Numbered from the stretch's first letter, positions 39,463 through 48,789 are shown. The stretch is DNA of 64,000 nt from Phycisphaerae bacterium (GCA_017999985.1 JAGNKU010000005.1:186001-250000); one strand, 5' to 3'. The notes: generated by a model not told the origin, from the sequence alone. Translations and numbers: made by a program.

Positions 39463-40668
39463 ATGTTCGGCCATGTCAGACAAATCCTGCGCATCACCAT
39501 CGGCGCCACCCTCGTGCTCGCCGCCACCGCGGCCGCCGCCGACTGGCCCTGCTGGCGCGGCCCTAATCACGACGGACTGAGCCCGGAGAAGGGCTTCGAG
39601 CCCAAGTGGGACGCCGCCCCGCCCAAGGTCTGGGAAGCCGACATCGGCTCCGCCTTCAGCGGGCTGACGGTCGTCGCCGGCAAGGTCTACACCTGCGGCA
39701 CGCAGAACAAGCAGCAGACGCTCTTCTGCCTCGCCGCCGACACCGGCAAGATCATCTGGCAGACGCCCATCGAGGAAGAATATCCTGAGCGCCAGGGCGG
39801 CGACGGCACCCGCGGAACGCCCGCGTTCAACGACGGCCGCGTTTATATCCAGGGCGCGCTCGGCCGCGTCCTCTGCTGCGACGCCGAAACCGGCAAGGAA
39901 ATCTGGAGCCGCCAGTACGAGGCCAAGCCGCAGTGGGGCTACGCCGCCTCGGTCCTGATCGACGGCGACCTCGCGCTGGTCACCGCGGGCGGCAAGGACG
40001 GCGCGCTGGTCGCGCTCGACAAGCAGACCGGCAAGGTCGTCTGGCAGTGCGGCCGTGACCCCGTCGGTTACGCCACGCCCTACCCCTTCACCTTCGAGAA
40101 CCAGCGCTACATCGTCGGCTTCATGGGCAAGGAAGTCATCATCGCCGATGCCAAGACCGGCCAGCAGGTCTGGAGCATGCCCTGGCAGACCGACTGGGAT
40201 GTCAACGCCTCCACCCCGATCTACCACGACGGCCACCTGTTCCTCAGCTCCGGCTACGACCACGGCTCGATCCTGCTCAAGCTCGCCCGCGACGGCGAGC
40301 AGCTCAAGACCGAGACGGTCTGGCAGAACAAGAGCATCCGGGCCAAGTTCCAGTCGCCCGTGCTCTACGACGGCCACCTCTACGCCAGCGACGAAGTCGG
40401 CCTGTCCTGCGTCGCGTTCGCCACCGGCGAAACAAAATGGAACCAGCGCGGCGTCACCAACGGCACACTGCTGATCGCCGACGGTCACGTGCTGCTCCTG
40501 ACCGAAAAGGGCGAATTGCAGATCGCGCCGGCCTCACCCAGGGCATTCGAGCCGCGCACGACAGTCCCGCTGCTCAAAGGGCGCTGCTGGACCGTTCCGA
40601 CATTGTGGAACGGGCACTTCTACGCGCGCAATTTCAAGCAGGTGGCGTGCTACAAGCTGACGAAGTGA
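39463..40668 (+). CDS. Exported PQQ-type beta-propeller protein
   Basis: This is a 401-residue exported protein. A signal peptide (IGATLVLAATAAAA) precedes DWPCWRGPNHDGLSPEKGF, the WxxWRGPxxDG opening common to planctomycete propellers. Blades follow with KVYTCGTQNKQQTLFCLA-like strands and Trp endings (KIIWQTP, KEIWSRQ, KVVWQCG, QQVWSMP, TETVWQNK, ETKWNQR). AAGGAG lies before the ATG. There is no visible PQQ-dehydrogenase catalytic Asp motif or haem site. It is likely a scaffold or a surface protein. It is a distant relative of the propeller encoded at 32606-33838, not a close duplicate. Confidence 0.85.
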   Translation: MFGHVRQILRITIGATLVLAATAAAADWPCWRGPNHDGLSPEKGFEPKWDAAPPKVWEADIGSAFSGLTVVAGKVYTCGTQNKQQTLFCLAADTGKIIWQTPIEEEYPERQGGDGTRGTPAFNDGRVYIQGALGRVLCCDAETGKEIWSRQYEAKPQWGYAASVLIDGDLALVTAGGKDGALVALDKQTGKVVWQCGRDPVGYATPYPFTFENQRYIVGFMGKEVIIADAKTGQQVWSMPWQTDWDVNASTPIYHDGHLFLSSGYDHGSILLKLARDGEQLKTETVWQNKSIRAKFQSPVLYDGHLYASDEVGLSCVAFATGETKWNQRGVTNGTLLIADGHVLLLTEKGELQIAPASPRAFEPRTTVPLLKGRCWTVPTLWNGHFYARNFKQVACYKLTK

Positions 40669-40696
40669 CCTGGCCGCCCGCGGGACGCCGTCGCTG

Positions 40697-43198
40697 CTAC
40701 CGTCCGTCTCCCGCCGCTTCCGACGCCGAGAGCGCCGGCGCCGCCGGCAGGTACTTGCAGATCACGTGGATCAGCGCGGCGCGATTGATCGGCTTTGCCG
40801 CGTAGTCGTCACATCCCGCGTCAAGGCATCGCTGCCGATCATCCAGCATCGCGTGTGCCGTGAGCGCGATGATCGCGCCGCGGTAGCCCAGCCGCCGGAG
40901 CATCCCCGTCGCCTCATACCCGTCCATGACGGGCATCTGCATGTCCATCAGTACAACGTCGAACGGCTGCCCCTGCTCAACGGCGTCCCGGGCCGCCCGC
41001 ACCGCGCACATGCCGTTTTCGGTGACGGTGACCGTGGCGCCCGCCTGGCGCAGGAAATGACTGATCAGCCGCTGGTTGTCCGGACCGTCCTCAGCCAGCA
41101 GCACCCGGCGGTGGCCCAGCGGGTGCCCGCCGTCGGCGGCCAGGCCGTCCGGCGGCTCCGCGCGGCGGCGACCCGCTTCGCGCACGCCCGAGACCAGCTC
41201 CACCCCCGCCCGCGGATCGACCGCCAGGGTCAGGCGAAAACAACTGCCGCTGCCGAGTCGGCTACTGACGAGCGTGACATCGCCGCCCAGCCGCTGGGCC
41301 AGGCGACGACTGATCGCCAGGCCCAGGCCCGTGCCGCCATGCTGGCGGCGCGCGGTCGCGTCGACCTGCGAGAAGGGCTCGAAGAGCAGGCGCGTCTGTT
41401 CGGCGCTCAGGCCGATGCCGGTGTCGACGATGTCGAATTCGAGCCGGGCCGTATCCGCCTCGGCCAGATAGCGCACCAGCAGGTCGACCCGCCCGACCTC
41501 GGTGAACTTGATCGCGTTGCCGACCAGGTTCAGGAGAATCTGCCGCAGGCGCGTCGGGTCCGTCTGCACGGTCCTGGGGATCGGCGTGGCAAACGCGGCC
41601 CGCAGGGCAACGCCCTTCGCTTCCGCACGGACCCGCATCAGCGAGAGCACTTCCGCCACGACGTCGGCCGGCGCGCAGGCCCGCAGCTCGATCGACATCT
41701 TGCCGGCCTCGATCTTGGACAGGTCGAGAATGTCGTTGATAACCGCGAGCAGGTGCTCGCCGTTGCGCTTGATGATCGCCAGGGCCGGCGCTGCCTCCTC
41801 GCCGCCCGCCTGCTCCAGCATCACTTCCGCGAAGCCCAGGATCGCGGTCAGCGGCGTGCGAATTTCGTGGCTCATGTTCGCCAGGAACTCGCTTTTCGAG
41901 CGATTCGCCGACTCCGCCAGGTCCCGGGCCCGCTCGAGCTGCGCCTCGGCCTGCTTCCGCAGCCGGATGTCAACAAACGACTCGATTAGGTGGGGGCGCC
42001 CATTGAGTTCGCAGCGGCTGACCGACTTGAGCACCGGGACTTGTTCGCCGCTCACGGTGCGCACAACGGTTTCCATGCCCTCGACCACCTGGTCCGGCTC
42101 GGTGATCGGGCAGCGTCCCCCCGGCGCCGCACACATGAACTTGCGGCACGACAGGCCGACCACCTGCTCGCGCGGCGCGCCAAACAGCCGCAGCGCCGCG
42201 GCATTGACCTCGGTGATCGTGTGCGACTCTTCCTCCACCAGGAACACGCCGGCATGCACGGTGTCGAGGATTGACCGCAGCCGCTCCTCGCCGGCCCGCA
42301 GCGCGTCCTTGGCCTTGCGGAGCTCCACCACGTCGCGCGTCAGCAGCAGGTTGTTATAGCCCAGCATGGAGAGCTTCTGCGCCAGTACCCACAGCAGCTC
42401 GAGTGTGCGCTCGAACTGCTCCAGGGACATGTTGGAGAGCTGGTCGTACGCGGCGAGCATGGCCGCCTCGTCCGCCCCGATCTCCCGCGCGTACGCGCGA
42501 ATGCGCGGCCGGTCCACCCCCATGACGTTGCTCTGCCCGATCAGCCAGTTGGCGACGTGCTTGCCCCCCACGATGATCGGCGCGCTGGCGTCGACAAAGC
42601 CGCAACTGCGGCACTTCTCGTACGTCGGCCGCATGGACTGCCGCGCCCGCTCGCCCAGCACCCGGTCCGAGGCCTCGCAGTGCTGCCGGCCCTTCGGCGT
42701 GCTGCGCACAATCTGACACACGCCGCAGAAACTGCTTGGGCTCGTGATGGGCACCCCGTTCACGTCGCTGATAATCGACGCCACGCCGCTGGCCCGCGCG
42801 AAGGCGTCCTGGATGCGCTGCAGATCCTGCACGTCGATCAGGGCGGGCAGCGTGACATTGCCCACCACGCTCTCGTTGGACGCCACGCACTGCAGCTTCA
42901 CCCGCAGGCGATGCTCGGCGGCCTCGGCCGCGGCCCGGGCCTGCTCAAGTTCCGCGGCCTGTTGCTTCAGTTCGTACGCCTGGGCCTCCGCGACGTTCTT
43001 CGCCGCCATGAGGTCCCGCGTCCGCTGCCCTACCAGCTCTTCCAGCGCCAGCGCCCGCTCGAACACCCCGAAGGCCGACGCGCCCGACGTCAGGCTGCGC
43101 TCCACGCGGGTCATCAGCGCCTCGTTGATGCGCTGCAGCCGCGCCAGCTCCTGTTCAAGCTGCGCGACCTGCTCCGCCGCTGGCTCGTGTGCCGTCAT
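40697..43198 (-). CDS. Cytosolic hybrid histidine kinase with PocR, PAS and REC domains
   Basis: This is an 833-residue soluble kinase. An N-terminal coiled coil (10-100) precedes a PocR ligand-binding domain (about 125-285) with clustered cysteines (C158, C161, C174, C196, C199). A PAS domain follows (about 305-410) with a second cluster, CRKFMCAAPGGRC (C351, C356, C363). The HisKA domain holds the phospho-acceptor H444 in MSHEIRTPLTAILGF. The ATPase domain has N561, DTGIGL and GGTGLGL. A C-terminal receiver domain (697-815) holds phospho-acceptor D752 (LMDMQMPVMDG). There is no TM segment, so it senses a cytosolic signal. It overlaps the upstream FIST gene by four bases (ATGA). No separate output regulator is adjacent. 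Confidence 0.92.
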   Translation of the reverse strand: MTAHEPAAEQVAQLEQELARLQRINEALMTRVERSLTSGASAFGVFERALALEELVGQRTRDLMAAKNVAEAQAYELKQQAAELEQARAAAEAAEHRLRVKLQCVASNESVVGNVTLPALIDVQDLQRIQDAFARASGVASIISDVNGVPITSPSSFCGVCQIVRSTPKGRQHCEASDRVLGERARQSMRPTYEKCRSCGFVDASAPIIVGGKHVANWLIGQSNVMGVDRPRIRAYAREIGADEAAMLAAYDQLSNMSLEQFERTLELLWVLAQKLSMLGYNNLLLTRDVVELRKAKDALRAGEERLRSILDTVHAGVFLVEEESHTITEVNAAALRLFGAPREQVVGLSCRKFMCAAPGGRCPITEPDQVVEGMETVVRTVSGEQVPVLKSVSRCELNGRPHLIESFVDIRLRKQAEAQLERARDLAESANRSKSEFLANMSHEIRTPLTAILGFAEVMLEQAGGEEAAPALAIIKRNGEHLLAVINDILDLSKIEAGKMSIELRACAPADVVAEVLSLMRVRAEAKGVALRAAFATPIPRTVQTDPTRLRQILLNLVGNAIKFTEVGRVDLLVRYLAEADTARLEFDIVDTGIGLSAEQTRLLFEPFSQVDATARRQHGGTGLGLAISRRLAQRLGGDVTLVSSRLGSGSCFRLTLAVDPRAGVELVSGVREAGRRRAEPPDGLAADGGHPLGHRRVLLAEDGPDNQRLISHFLRQAGATVTVTENGMCAVRAARDAVEQGQPFDVVLMDMQMPVMDGYEATGMLRRLGYRGAIIALTAHAMLDDRQRCLDAGCDDYAAKPINRAALIHVICKYLPAAPALSASEAAGDGR

Positions 43199-44325
43199 GC
43201 ATCGTCACCCAGGACCACGCCCGTCAGCGTCTGGTTGACGTGCAGGCCGTTGAACTGCTCACCATACGTGCTGAAGCCAAACAGCTTCAGGTTATCGACC
43301 GTCCGCCGCACCGGCCGCCGCAGGTCGCGATCCAGGATCTCCAGCCGCCGCAGAATGCAGTCGAACCCGAGCGTCACCCGGATGTTCGGCACCACCGCCT
43401 CCAGCGCCCGCCGCTGCCGGTCCAGGTCCGCCAGAATGTCCACCGGCCGCCCCAGGCGCACCACGATGCCCTCCTCGATTGCACAGAACATGGCCAGGCT
43501 GCCGTCCGGCTCCGTGCTCCGGACCGCCCGCACGTAGTGGTCCTCGCCGACCGGCAGCAGCAGCGGATTGCGCGCCGCGTGCATCGTATCAAAGCCCTCC
43601 CGCGCGATGCCCGTCTGCTCCAGGTAGAAATCCGCCGGCGGAATCCCGTTGATCTCCAGCAGCCGGCGTGTCTCCGGCTCCGCGCGCGTCACGACGTAGC
43701 GCGTGTCGCGCGGCTCGAAATGGTCGGTCTTGAAGACCGTGCACGGCAACGACGTCTGGACCAGCGTCAGCACGGCCGCGTTCGTGCGAAACTCCCCGTC
43801 GGCAAAGACGCGCGTCTCGCGCCATTGCCCCGCCTCGCCCGCCGAACCGCCCACGATCGGAACCCCGCCCAGCGCCCCGTACAGCAGCGCCGCCACGTAT
43901 TCCTCCCGCGCGCACAGCCCGTCGATCAGCAGCAGGCCGAAACGCCGTGCGCTGGGCGGACACGCGCCGCCCAGCCGCTCCACCAGGCGCCGCTGGAGCT
44001 GCAGCGCGGCCGCGTTGTCGAAGCTGCGCACGTCGAGGATCGCCTCCTGCGCCACTTTCATGTCCGGCGAACCCAGGCTGGCGACGGCCAGCCCGTCCTC
44101 CACGTAGCCGTGGCCCGGCACGATCTCCCCCGCCGTGGTGCACGCCAGCACCGGGCAGTCGTACGCGGCGCGGACGCCGCGCGCGAGTTCAGCGAGATCA
44201 TGTTTCGGCGAACAATACAAGAACACGCACGCCGGCGCCGCCTGCGCGATCTGGCCGCGCACCTCGGCGAGCGCCGCGCGCGAGTCGTGTGTGGCCGTCC
44301 AGGCACACTTGAAATCCAGTGCCAT
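43195..44325 (-). CDS. FIST-domain sensory protein
   Basis: This is a 376-residue soluble protein with FIST_N (about 20-215, including the typical VLACTTAGEI near residue 60) and FIST_C (about 230-360, with FGFSTYGEQFNG at the end). FIST domains are signal-input modules thought to bind small ligands such as amino acids, and several partner with two-component kinases. AGGTGA lies just upstream of the ATG at 44325. The ATGA overlap with the hybrid kinase argues that this protein feeds the kinase its signal or modulates it. The gene itself has no output domain. Confidence 0.9.
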   Translation of the reverse strand: MALDFKCAWTATHDSRAALAEVRGQIAQAAPACVFLYCSPKHDLAELARGVRAAYDCPVLACTTAGEIVPGHGYVEDGLAVASLGSPDMKVAQEAILDVRSFDNAAALQLQRRLVERLGGACPPSARRFGLLLIDGLCAREEYVAALLYGALGGVPIVGGSAGEAGQWRETRVFADGEFRTNAAVLTLVQTSLPCTVFKTDHFEPRDTRYVVTRAEPETRRLLEINGIPPADFYLEQTGIAREGFDTMHAARNPLLLPVGEDHYVRAVRSTEPDGSLAMFCAIEEGIVVRLGRPVDILADLDRQRRALEAVVPNIRVTLGFDCILRRLEILDRDLRRPVRRTVDNLKLFGFSTYGEQFNGLHVNQTLTGVVLGDDA

Positions 44326-44543
44326 CGTCTCACCTGTCCAGGGGGCTCTGCGCCCGCAGCGCGCCGCGTCCACACTCGCCGTGTCGAGCCGCGCACGACC
44401 GCGTCCGCACTATTCAGGGCATCGACCAGGCGCGCGCGACTCTCCAGCCTTTTGTGCATGCATTACTGCCCCCAACGCGGCGTCCTCCGCGCCCGCGCCC
44501 CCTGCGGCCCGAATTTATCGGGCACCGCCGGCCCCACGCGTCT

Positions 44544-45755
44544 TCAAATCACGCGCTGTCCCGCGACCCAGACCTGCTGAGGCGCCGGGGCGCGTTCCAC
44601 CAGCCACGCCGCCGGGTCAGACACGCCGCCGGCGCGGGTAAAGGCAATCAGGTCCGCTTGTTTCCCCACTTCGAGCGACCCGATCCGCGTGTGCAGCCCC
44701 AGCGCGCGGGCCGCATCCAGCGTCGCCATCCGCAGCAGCGTCTCGGCGCGCGGCGGATCCGGCGCGTTCTGCCAGACGAACCGCGCTTCCTCCAGCAGCG
44801 CCAGGTTCTCGTTGCTGGCCGCGCTGTCCGTCGCGAGCGCCACGTTGACCCCCGCACTCAGCAGGGCCCGGAACGGGTGCGGCGCGTGCCCGAAGAAGGC
44901 GTGCGACCGCGGACAGTACGCCACGCTGTACCCCGCCTGCGCAAGCCGCTCGGCGTCGCCGGGCTGCGCATAATTGAAGTGCGCCAGCAGCCCCGGTCGC
45001 GCGCCGCGCCGGCATTGCTCGAGCAACTCCACGGCCGACAGCCCCGGCGAGCGCAATTGGCCTTGCGCCAGCAGATCGCGCATGTATCCCGGCAGCGCTT
45101 GCGTGTCCCCCAGCAGAAACGCCCGCTCCTCACGCGTCTCCATCCAGTGCGTGCACCACGGCCGGCCCAGTTCCTCGGCCAACGCCACCGCCGCCGCGAT
45201 CTGCTCCATCGGCACCGTGTACGGCGCGTGCGGCGAGAGACCCACCGTCAGCAGTGCGTCCTCCATCACTTCGGCCACACCCGCGCGCAGCTCCTCCGGA
45301 TTGCGCGGCGGGTCGTCCGCCAGCGAGAGCAGCTCGACGTAGCACACCTTGCGAACGGGGATTGTCCGCAACACCTGCGAGTTCAGGTTGCGCCGCGTGA
45401 TGTCCCCCACGCACGTGACCCCCGCCCGCAGAGATTGCCAGGCCCCGTCTTGCACGCCCTGCTGCTCGCGCTCCACCTGCCCCCGCGCGCGGCGCAGACG
45501 CACCAGCTTCGGGAACCAGTCCCACAGCGGCTCCGGCTTCAACCGCCCTGCATAACACGTCAGCTCCAGATGCGTGTGCGGATTCACCAGCCCCGGCATC
45601 AACACCGCAGCCCCCAGATCGGTCACCGCTTCGGACACGGCACCCAACTCGGCTGCGCTGCCCACCGCCACGATCCGGTCGCCCGCGACCTGCACATAGC
45701 CGTCGCGGAGCGGCGCCCCGCTGATCGGCAACACCCACGCCGCTTTGAGAATCAC
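44544..45755 (-). CDS. Amidohydrolase of the MtaD/TrzA deaminase family
   Basis: This is a 403-residue metal-dependent hydrolase in the cytosine-deaminase-like superfamily. Metal and catalytic residues are visible: NPHTHLEL (HxH), SPHAPYTV, HWMETREE (His and Glu) and ATDSAASNENL (Asp). A CPRSHAFFGH stretch is typical of this branch. Relatives deaminate methylthioadenosine, S-adenosylhomocysteine, aminofutalosine or triazines. The GTG start at 45755 overlaps the phosphorylase stop as GTGA, so the two are translated together. That coupling makes a 6-aminopurine nucleoside such as methylthioadenosine a likely substrate. Aminodeoxyfutalosine is the main alternative. Confidence 0.85.
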   Translation of the reverse strand: MILKAAWVLPISGAPLRDGYVQVAGDRIVAVGSAAELGAVSEAVTDLGAAVLMPGLVNPHTHLELTCYAGRLKPEPLWDWFPKLVRLRRARGQVEREQQGVQDGAWQSLRAGVTCVGDITRRNLNSQVLRTIPVRKVCYVELLSLADDPPRNPEELRAGVAEVMEDALLTVGLSPHAPYTVPMEQIAAAVALAEELGRPWCTHWMETREERAFLLGDTQALPGYMRDLLAQGQLRSPGLSAVELLEQCRRGARPGLLAHFNYAQPGDAERLAQAGYSVAYCPRSHAFFGHAPHPFRALLSAGVNVALATDSAASNENLALLEEARFVWQNAPDPPRAETLLRMATLDAARALGLHTRIGSLEVGKQADLIAFTRAGGVSDPAAWLVERAPAPQQVWVAGQRVI

Positions 45756-46648
45756 AGGGTCTCTTTCTGCGGCGCCCCCGTCGCCGGCGGATTGAACCAC
45801 GCCCGCCAGTCCAAGCTGAGCTGCCCGGCCGTCATATACGGCGTCATCGCCGACTCGCAACTGCACATCCCGGGCGTGTGCGAGAGTACTTCACAGAACC
45901 GTTCGAGCAGGCGCGGCATGCGATCCACCGCCGCGGTCGCGCGCTGCCGCTCCACTTCCTCAGGCAGGACGCGCCCATCCTCGAACGGACGATAGTTCGT
46001 GCCGTCCTCCGCGTAGCGCCCCACGTAACACAGGCTCGCGTAGCACATCTGCAGCTCGCGCGCCAGGAACACCTCCGGCGCCAACACCTGCCCCAACAGC
46101 TCGCCGCCCTGCGCCGCGTACTTCCGCGTCTCCGCCGGCGTCTCGTGCCGCGGCCCCTCCACGCAGACGTACACGCCCCGCCCGGCGAATTCGCACTTCT
46201 CCTCTGTCAACGTCGCGATCAAGGCCTTCCGCAGGCTCGGGCAGAACACCGGCCACTGCCGCAAATGCCCAAAACCCCGATCCTGGAAAAACGTCGACGG
46301 CCGTGCCACCGTTTCGTCGACCAGGTCGTCCACCACCACGTACTCGCCGATCTTGAAGTTGTGGCTGATCGCCCGCGTCTCGCTCCACGAGATGATCGAC
46401 CGCGTCCCCAGGTCCCGCAGCGCGTAGATGTTCGCCCGGTAGTTGACGAACGTCGGCGTCCGCTCGTACCCGGTTTCGCCGTGCCGCGACAGGAACAAGA
46501 ACCCCCCAAACCGCGACTCACACCGGTAAATCGGCTGGGAATCCCCGAACGGCGTCGCCCGCGGCCCCAGCCGCTCCGCCATCAGCGCCCCTTCGCGCAG
46601 CAGGTTGTACGCGTCGCGTCCGCCAATACACGCCAGCGTCACCGTCAT
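45752..46648 (-). CDS. MTAP-family purine nucleoside phosphorylase, probably not adenine-specific
   Basis: This is a 298-residue enzyme of the methylthioadenosine phosphorylase / 6-oxopurine phosphorylase branch of the PNP family, which cleaves a nucleoside with phosphate. Landmarks are FLSRHGETGYERTP with FVNYRANIYALRDLG after it, VEGPRHETPAE, and APEVFLARELQMCYASL. In human MTAP the base is held by D220 and D222. By eye those positions read R and A here (VGRYAED). The 6-oxopurine branch usually has Asn at the first site. It is coupled by a GTGA overlap to a deaminase-family gene, which fits deamination followed by phosphorolysis as in bacterial methylthioinosine phosphorylase. The start at 46648 has GGGAG upstream. 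Confidence 0.85.
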   Translation of the reverse strand: MTVTLACIGGRDAYNLLREGALMAERLGPRATPFGDSQPIYRCESRFGGFLFLSRHGETGYERTPTFVNYRANIYALRDLGTRSIISWSETRAISHNFKIGEYVVVDDLVDETVARPSTFFQDRGFGHLRQWPVFCPSLRKALIATLTEEKCEFAGRGVYVCVEGPRHETPAETRKYAAQGGELLGQVLAPEVFLARELQMCYASLCYVGRYAEDGTNYRPFEDGRVLPEEVERQRATAAVDRMPRLLERFCEVLSHTPGMCSCESAMTPYMTAGQLSLDWRAWFNPPATGAPQKETL

Positions 46649-46746
46649 CCGCTCACTCCCGCGCTCCGCGCCACTCTCAACCCCGCGCCGCGGCCAAGCC
46701 CGAAGTGCCCCAATCAGCCTCAGCCGTCCCTGTGCCAGCCGTCGGC

Positions 46747-46752
46747 AGTATA
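46747..46752 (-). promoter_or_regulatory. Possible -10 box of the phosphorylase/amidohydrolase pair
   Basis: The minus strand reads TATACT (five of six), with TTGTTG 18 bases upstream as a weak -35. It lies 99 bases before the ATG at 46648. Confidence 0.35.
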
Positions 46753-46848
46753 AGCGCTGCGCTCGCCGGCCAACAAGCCGACGCGCGCCGCGCTCCCGGT
46801 GACGACCACACCGCCACCACGATTCCACACACGCCGTGAGACTCCCCG

Positions 46849-46877
46849 CTGGCAGCGCGCCGTTTGCGCGGTATGAT
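46849..46877 (+). promoter_or_regulatory. Possible sigma70-type promoter for the FG-GAP/dockerin gene
   Basis: CTGGCA (46849-46854), 17 bases, then TATGAT (46872-46877). The -10 box matches at five of six and the -35 at four of six. The spacing is ideal. Confidence 0.4.
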
Positions 46878-47045
46878 ACCGAAAGCGTTCCCGATATCTT
46901 TGTCGAACACGGCCGGAATCGGCTTCGGCCAGACGCGCGACCGCGAACAGCGACCGGTCCCTGCGATCCGTGCCAGTGTGCCCCGTGCGGCGTCCGCCGG
47001 GGCGCAGGCGGGAGCGCAGTCTGCACCGCGAGAAAGGAGCCCCCC

Positions 47046-48731
47046 ATGCAACCATCACGTCTCACCTGCCTGGTACTGGCGACGGCGCTGTGTTGCGCCG
47101 GAGTCGCCAGCGCGCAACATCAGGAATGCCTGCGCGTCGCGGATATGGGCGCGCTGTTGCCGGGTGCCACCGAAGTTGTTTCGTGGGACGGTGGCTTTCC
47201 GCCGGCGCCGCCGCTCGGGCGCGAGCTGGCCCAGATGCCCGGGTTCCCGAAGACCGTGCCCATCAGTTCGTATTTCGCCCCCAACCGCGGTCTGCTCTTC
47301 GCCGACCTCGACGCCGACGGCGACCAGGAAATCATCTGCGGCAGCACCGACAAGCAGCTTCACGCCTGGGACTATGAAGGCAATTACATGCCCGGCTTCC
47401 CCGTGACGCTGAACAACATGTGCCAGTTCGCCGCCGCCATCGGGGACCTGGACGGCAACGGCTACCCTGAGATCGTCCAGTTCACGCGCGGCCCCACCAG
47501 CGGCGGACGCATCTACATCCTCGATCACCTGGGCCAGACCCTGCCGGGATTCCCCCTCAACGTGAACAACAAGAACATTGAAATGTCGCCGGTCCTGTAT
47601 GACCTCGATCAGGACGGCATGCTCGAAATCATCGCGTGTGAGCGCGCCTACCCGCTCGGCAACGTGCACATCTTCGAGATGGACGGCACCGAGTGGGGCG
47701 GCAACTGGCCCTTTGCGATGCAGCACGTCCCGGCGGCCACGCCCGCGGTCGGTGATCTCGACGGCGATGGCGACGTGGAAATCGTCTGCATCGCCTACAA
47801 CGCGATGTACGTCCTGAATGTCGATGGCACCGTCATGCCCGGCTGGCCCCGCCTGACGGTCGATCAGAACTTCAGCTACCAGTCGCCCGCGCTCGCGGAC
47901 ATCGACGGCGACGGCGACCTCGAGATCGTGATCGGGGCCCACGGCAACCTCCCCCAGACCCACGTCTGGCACCACGACGGCACCGACGCCACCGGCTGGC
48001 CCATCAACATGGAATACTGGACTTATTGCCCGCCGACCGTCACCGACCTCGAAGGCGACGGACAGCTCGACATCATCAACGGCCAGGCCGGCGACAATTA
48101 CCTGCCGAGCAACTGCTTCTTCGCCTGGACCGCCACCGGCGAGCTCAAGCCGAACTTCCCCTACATGATGCCCCTCGGCGGGTCCGAGGGCGCCATCGTG
48201 ACGGCGGACATCAACGGCGACGGCCAGATGGAGATCTTCACCGACTACCGCGCCGCCGTGGACAATTACGGCTACGTCTTCGGCACGGACGCGCTCGGCA
48301 ACGATCTGCCCGGCTTCCCGCTGCGACCGCTTGGGCTGACGTATCTGAACGGCCCAACGATCGGCGACATCGACAACGACGGGCACTACGAGCTGGCCGT
48401 CACTTCGCGGCACGAGACGTTCATCGACATCAACCTGTACAAGCTGCCGGATACGTACAAGCTGACCAACCGCGATTGGCTCACCTACCACGGCAACAAC
48501 GCCCGTACCGGGCTTTACCCGGTCGTGCGGCTCCGGCCGGGCGACCTGAACTGCGATGGACGCGTCAACTTCCGCGACATCAACGGGTTCGTGCTGGCCC
48601 TGACCGATCCGCCCGCATATGAAGCCATGTACGCGAGCTGCGACATGTACGTGACGGGCGATCTCAACGGCGACGGCGCGGTCAATGAACCTGACGTCAA
48701 CCGCTTCGTGTCGCTGCTGACCGGTCGGTGA
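47046..48731 (+). CDS. Secreted FG-GAP/VCBS-repeat protein with C-terminal dockerin-like module
   Basis: This is a 561-residue exported protein. AAAGGAG lies eight bases before the ATG at 47046 and a signal peptide follows (VLATALCCAGVASAQ). The body is a seven- or eight-bladed propeller built from VCBS/FG-GAP repeats with Ca loops: DLDADGDQEI, DLDGNGYPEI, DLDQDGMLEI, DLDGDGDVEI, DIDGDGDLEI, DLEGDGQLDI, DINGDGQMEI and DIDNDGHYEL. Residues 499-561 form the dockerin-like module (NCDGRVNFRDIN and NGDGAVNEPDVN) with the same Cys pair as in its neighbours. There is no catalytic motif. A Ca-stabilised binding or surface protein is the best reading. Confidence 0.88.
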   Translation: MQPSRLTCLVLATALCCAGVASAQHQECLRVADMGALLPGATEVVSWDGGFPPAPPLGRELAQMPGFPKTVPISSYFAPNRGLLFADLDADGDQEIICGSTDKQLHAWDYEGNYMPGFPVTLNNMCQFAAAIGDLDGNGYPEIVQFTRGPTSGGRIYILDHLGQTLPGFPLNVNNKNIEMSPVLYDLDQDGMLEIIACERAYPLGNVHIFEMDGTEWGGNWPFAMQHVPAATPAVGDLDGDGDVEIVCIAYNAMYVLNVDGTVMPGWPRLTVDQNFSYQSPALADIDGDGDLEIVIGAHGNLPQTHVWHHDGTDATGWPINMEYWTYCPPTVTDLEGDGQLDIINGQAGDNYLPSNCFFAWTATGELKPNFPYMMPLGGSEGAIVTADINGDGQMEIFTDYRAAVDNYGYVFGTDALGNDLPGFPLRPLGLTYLNGPTIGDIDNDGHYELAVTSRHETFIDINLYKLPDTYKLTNRDWLTYHGNNARTGLYPVVRLRPGDLNCDGRVNFRDINGFVLALTDPPAYEAMYASCDMYVTGDLNGDGAVNEPDVNRFVSLLTGR

Positions 48732-48789
48732 CGCCATCCCGCGCCCACCCCGCTCAGGGGACCGGGCGGACATGTGGATAAGCCGCAAG

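Larger units (their letters stand above)
46649..47045. other. Divergent gene-free region with promoters
   Basis: 397 bases between the divergent phosphorylase and FG-GAP genes. It contains a candidate minus-strand -10 (46747-46752) and a plus-strand promoter (46849-46877). The leader of the FG-GAP gene would be about 160 bases. No coding sequence or known riboswitch fold is recognised. Confidence 0.5.
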
